Source: Limonium bicolor
Lineage: Eukaryota; Streptophyta; Magnoliopsida; Caryophyllales; Plumbaginaceae
Direction: 5' to 3'
Assembly: GCA_023374045.1 (NCBI GenBank)
Contig: CM041778.1
Span: 403,122,438-403,186,437, forward strand
DNA length: 64,000 nucleotides
Part shown: positions 60,171 through 64,000 of the stretch, in pieces
Position numbering within the stretch: position 1 is the stretch's first letter
Layout of the letters: each line of letters starts with the position of its first letter
Translations under genes and position numbers: made by a program
Notes under the pieces: model-generated
Databases searched by the model: none
The model's input: the letters and a program-made list of their open reading frames with translations, nothing else
What the model was told of the DNA's origin: nothing

Positions 60171-60717
60171 GGGAAAATTACATCCCCCACCCATGATGTT
60201 TGGCGAAATTACACATCCCACCCATGAGGTTTCAAAAATTACTTTGCCCACCCATGTGGTTTCCGCTATTTTACATCCAGCAACTTTTCTAATATTTGAT
60301 CAACTTAAAAGATGGTTAAATGTTATCCAAAATTGATGAAACTTTACATGGATGATGCTAAGGTGTTATATTTTGATCTAGTGTGAAATCTAAAGTTTTT
60401 TAAGCTCATATGTGATTCGTGGGACCCAATGAAACATGTATTATGTGAACGTATTTTCATTGGGTCCCACACGTCATATATGACCTTAAAAAACTTTGGA
60501 TTTGGCATTGGGCAAAAATATAACACCTTAGCATCATCCATGTAAATTTTTATCAATTTTGGACAACATTTAAGCCTCGTTTAAATTGATCAAATATTAA
60601 AAAAGTTGTCAGATGTAAAATAGAGAAAACCACATGGGTGGGCAAAATAATTTTTGAGACCTCGTGGGTGGGGTGTGTAATTTCGCCAAACGTCATGGGT
60701 GGGGATTTAATTTTCCC
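60171..60717. mobile_element. Foldback MITE, palindromic over nearly its whole length
   Basis: The left end GGGAAAATTACATCCCCCAC and the right end GGGGATTTAATTTTCCC are inverted. The pairing continues inwards through GGCGAAATTACACATCCCAC and TTTGCCCACCCATGTGG-type blocks to a centre near 60445-60455, where ATTGGGTCCCAC meets its complement. About 270-bp arms, non-coding. The TSD is unclear (TAT on both sides at best), so the superfamily is open. Confidence 0.8.
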
Positions 60718-61129
60718 TATTATTATCACTTATAAAATGTCATATTCATACGCAGTCAGCGTGACACATCCCATTCAATATCCTCTGTGCCCGCGCTATC
60801 TAATTTGTGTGGTTAACATTAGTTTAAAATTAATGATTAGTGTATTTGAGAATAATAAAAAATAGTAAATATACATTTTATTGAAAAAATAGAAAATAGA
60901 GTAATTATAATAATAGTTAAAAAATATGGAGAGGAAAAGTTAAAAGATGGACGTGAAATGATAAAAATTAGTTTTCATTTTGTGTTTTATGATGACCATT
61001 TTTGTACAATACCTGATTTGATATGAAATATAATAATTATTTATAATTAATTCACTAAGTAAAACTTTTTACATGACTAAATACACATCATCACTTATAT
61101 AGTACTTTCTTTATCTTATATATATTTAT
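60718..61129. other. AT-rich spacer, nothing recognised
   Basis: No supported frame, RNA gene or repeat end. Confidence 0.4.
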
Positions 61130-61454
61130 TGTTTACATCAGGGAAAAAATTGAGTATTGATAAGTGGTGAAACTATGTGAATTTAGGTTATTTTATCACC
61201 ATTATTTTAGTGTATTCATGGCCTATTTCACCACTTAATAGATTATTTTTGTGATTAATAGTGAACTTATAGAGTTTGATCTCTTGATAGGTAAACGCTC
61301 ATTTTGAGCATACTTTTGGGTTCATTTTGAGCTAGTGGCATGTATCAATAGATTCCCCATCTCTCAAGCTTTCCAACGCCGCAAACGGGGAGCAATTTCG
61401 AGCCACAACGAAGATTTTAGACCCCGCGCAAGTTAGAACAAATCTCTGAAGCAG

Positions 61455-61632
61455 GACTGACCCATAGGACCAACCCAGTCTGGGTCGGTCGGATTATTCT
61501 CCCTGGAGCCCAAGCTACTGGAATCGACCGACCCATGGAGTCTAGGGCGGTCGTACTTAAAGTGTCTCACGTGCTGTCTTCTTAGGAGACCGACCGACCC
61601 ACGGGACCAACCCAGTCTGGGTCGGCCTGTCG
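61455..61632. repeat. GACCGACC/GGGTCGGTC hairpin repeats in the Athila-type LTR
   Basis: Two near-identical phrases, GGACCAACCCAGTCTGGGTC, each followed by GG, and a third diverged unit are spaced by about 80 bp. Each pairs with an adjacent GACCGACCCA. Confidence 0.8.
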
Positions 61633-61716
61633 AAAAATTTGCCTAGATTTGTGTTTTTAAAAGCTGGATTTTAGGGATTCATTCCTCATTATTCAACACA
61701 CACGACTTCAGCTAGA

Positions 61717-61717
61717 A

Positions 61718-61773
<56 letters not shown>

Positions 61774-61815
61774 AAGAGAGTGGCAAAAATAAGGGAGAAG
61801 GAGAGAGAGAGAAGA
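61717..61815. repeat. GA microsatellite
   Basis: A run of GA dinucleotides with a few interruptions inside the Athila-type LTR. Confidence 0.95.
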
Positions 61816-62527
61816 GAGAGGAAGATTTCTACCTCCATTGAAGCTTGGAAGCTCCTCTAATGGCTATTTCTCCTTTCTCTTTCCTTTATCTATGGCTGAG
61901 TAGTTCCATTTGTATCCTAAGATGAGGGCTTAACCCTATTTTGCTCATTGAATGCTAGAAACCTAACTCATTTATTACTCTTGTTTTATTCCCTTCAATA
62001 TCAATTAATGCCTTAAATTGATCTCTTATTGCATTTATGGTGGTTTGATCTCTTGATTTTGGGAGTAAATTTCTAGGGCTATTAATTAAAAGTGCTTGCT
62101 TAATGCTACTTAGTGATTTAAACCTCCTTTAATTAAGGGGTTTGACTAATTAGGTAAGAATTGGAATTCTCATGATTTGGGGATTCATGAGTTGACTTTA
62201 ATAGACATTGAGTTAATGAGTTGTGGTTTTGAGATTCTTTGAGTGAATTAGGTGATTCCCCACTATCCTAGGGTACTCTTCCACCCATTTACATCAAACA
62301 ACCAATTTACTGTTTTATTGCTTTTCCATTGACAAACAACCAAGCTTGCCTCCGGCTAAACCCCCGTTTACTGTTTTCTTTTGCGTTTTACTAAAGTACC
62401 GAAGCTTAGGATTTTGAAACCAATTTCCTTGTGGATACGACACTTGTTATATTGCAACGAATTGGGTGCACTTGCCCATTTGAGCTAGGTTTTTACTAGT
62501 ATGTTAGTAATTTTCCCAACAAGTTTA

Positions 62528-62546
62528 TGGCACCGTTTCCAGGGAA
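62528..62546 (+). promoter_or_regulatory. Primer-binding-site-like sequence (Asp tRNA type, degenerate)
   Basis: TGGCACCGTTTCCAGGGAA differs at about three positions from the TGGCGCCGTTGCCGGGGA site that I recall for Athila elements. Confidence 0.6.
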
Positions 62547-62669
62547 ATTGATTATTCAATTTCCCTAGGTTCGGTATTTTAGTTTTTTTTTCTTTCTTTG
62601 TGTTTTTGCTTTTCTTATTCAAGTTTAGTTGTTCTTGTGCTTTTCGGGTACCATCTGCTTTCTCAGTGT

Positions 62670-64000
62670 ATGCCAAGTACTCGAGCTAGAGGCTCTCCCC
62701 TGATAAGCCCGAGAGCAGAACTTGAGTGTTGTCTACATCGAGCTTGAAGGGTCTTGAACAGCTCAACCATGGTCGAGCTTAAATCTAGATGATGAGCACA
62801 TTCTCAATGAACAGCAACCAGAGCCTCCTCAGACATTGAGCAGCTATTATCAACCATGTACCGAAGGGAGAGCGTCAGCTATAGTTCTCCCCGAGATTAC
62901 ACTTGCAGAGGCCGATCAATGGGTTTTCAAAACCCATTTCATCACTGCAATCAGAGACTTGGGGAGATTTAGTGGGCAAAACCCAGATGACGCCTCAAAC
63001 CATCTTAGTCTTTTCCTTGAGTTCTGCAACTCATTCAGTAAGACCGGAGCGCTTAACGAAAGAATAAGGTTGCAACTCTTCCCTCATTCCTTACAAGATG
63101 CAGCTTCAAGGTGGTATCGCAGTCTGCCCCCAAGGTCCATTCACACTTGGTCTCAACTGGCCCATAAATTTCTTGCTAAGTACTACCCAACCAGTAGGAC
63201 AAGGCAATTAATTGGTGAGATTAATACTTTCACCCAGGAGCCGGGATAGACTTTATATGACGCGTGGGATAGGTTCAATGAGATGCTTATGAGCTGCTCC
63301 CACCACGGTTTGAACGATCAATCACTATGTCTATCCTTCTTCAATGGGTTAGATGATTCCAACCGTCTGCTTGTAAACTCCTCAACAGGAGGAAGCTTCA
63401 TGAATAAGTCACCTCATGAAGCAATGGAACTCCTAGAGATCATGACTACAAATACAAGACAGTGGGCTAAGGGCAAAGGCTGAGCTCCTAGGGCCGCCGG
63501 TCTTCTACATGTCGAGCCAATCGATCACCTCTCTGCTCAAATCTCTTCACTCACAAAAATGGTGGAGAAGTTAACGGTTGGCCAAAAAGACAACGCCAAA
63601 GTCATTGCCTCTCTCGCTTCAGGATCCACCTCTGAAGGTTGTGCAATTTGTGCTGGCCCACATGAGACCCACCAATGCGAAGGAAAAGGGTACATGGGCG
63701 ACCAAGGGGAAGTGAACTTTGTTGGTAACCGCTACAACAACTCTTACAACAACAATGCCCCCATGGAGAAATCACCTAAATTTCTCATGGAAGAGCAACG
63801 AGCAAGGGCAAGGAGGACCAAGCAACTCTTATAATGCCTCCCAAAGCTTTAGACCTGAAACCAACCCTCAACCTCAAAACTCTCAAATGGGCTACCGACC
63901 ACAAGGAGCACCTCCGGGCTTTCAACAACAACATCAACAACCTCCTCCCCCTTCCACGGATGCCAATGCCGAGCTAAGAGACATGATGAAGAATCTTGTC
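62670..64000 (+). pseudogene. Athila-type gag, broken
   Basis: A probable original start at 62670 reads MPSTRARGSPLISPRAELE but soon meets a stop. From 62836 the frame shows the Ty3 gag core: LFPHSLQDAASRWYRSLPP, HTWSQLAHKFLAKYYP and, after a stop at 63247-63249, TLYDAWDRFNEMLMSCSHHG. A second stop follows at 63481-63483. A zinc-knuckle variant, CAICAGPHETHQC, lies near 63650, and a frameshift near 63750-63800 precedes a Gln/Pro-rich tail that runs off the window. Gag would form the particle that packages element RNA. The expected Glu codon is TAG at the first stop, and an Arg codon is probably TGA at the second. Confidence 0.85.

Larger units (their letters stand above)
61130..62521 (+). repeat. 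Putative 5' LTR of the Athila-type element
   Basis: Proposed ends are TGTTTACATCAGGGAAAAAA and AATTTTCCCAACA, about 1.39 kb. The right end is fixed by the primer-site-like sequence 6 bp later; the left end is a guess from the TGTT/AACA match. It includes a hairpin array (61455-61632) and a GA microsatellite. Confidence 0.55.
61130..64000 (+). mobile_element. Athila-type Ty3 retrotransposon, 5' part (runs off the window)
   Basis: A putative 5' LTR (61130-62521) is followed by a primer-site-like sequence and a degenerate gag on the plus strand. Pol and the 3' LTR would lie beyond 64000. The gag has two in-frame stops and a frameshift, so this copy is not autonomous. Confidence 0.8.

Overview
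This window reads as nuclear DNA from a repeat-rich flowering plant, most likely a eudicot. It is AT-rich and has plant-type GT-AG introns. The mobile elements are typical plant classes: long-LTR Ty3 elements, an Athila-type gag, an L1-type LINE, hAT, Mutator-like and Stowaway-like elements. I cannot name the species. I recognise one host gene with confidence; nearly everything else is transposable-element DNA, much of it nested.

Layout. 1-6,030: a Mutator-like non-autonomous element filled with 21-bp satellite repeats (144-2318), a long-terminal-inverted-repeat element (2578-3853), a weak Copia-like LTR remnant, and a hAT-type element (5055-6025). 6,033-22,990: a nested stack. A reversed Ty3 LTR fragment is interrupted by a solo LTR (6563-21766). 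That LTR is interrupted by a 5'-truncated LINE (8537-21245). The LINE is interrupted by a second, opposite-strand solo LTR (11087-16954) and by a hAT element (18445-20677), which itself contains another hAT element (18662-19829). Every junction from the outer solo LTR inward carries a perfect target-site duplication (TSD). 23,384-29,007: a third solo LTR. 29,013-30,900: unassigned intergenic DNA.

31,050-35,800: a gene for a WPP-domain-interacting tail-anchored (WIT) protein of the nuclear envelope. It has four coding exons (741 residues predicted), a probable 5' leader intron, and a tandem duplication in the last exon.

36,074-45,350: a hAT MITE, a second long-TIR element, a hAT copy with a transposase remnant inside an older repeat, a fourth solo LTR (40618-44409) and two Stowaway-like MITEs. 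45,500-60,155: a third long-TIR element split by a 14-kb LARD-like retrotransposon (45820-59858) with LTRs of about 4.6 kb, an initiator-Met-type primer site, polypurine tracts and no recognisable protein genes. 60,171-60,717: an almost fully palindromic MITE. 61,130-64,000: the 5' LTR and a broken gag of an Athila-type Ty3 element that runs off the window.

The unifying observation is one family of very large LTRs (TGAAATACCC...GTGTTACA). It is present as four solo LTRs and one LARD-like element. The LTRs share internal architecture: hairpin-forming tandem arrays in several, a stem-loop near the 3' end with apparent compensatory changes, and a GC hairpin followed by a splice-acceptor-like CAGG. 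All comparisons were made by eye.
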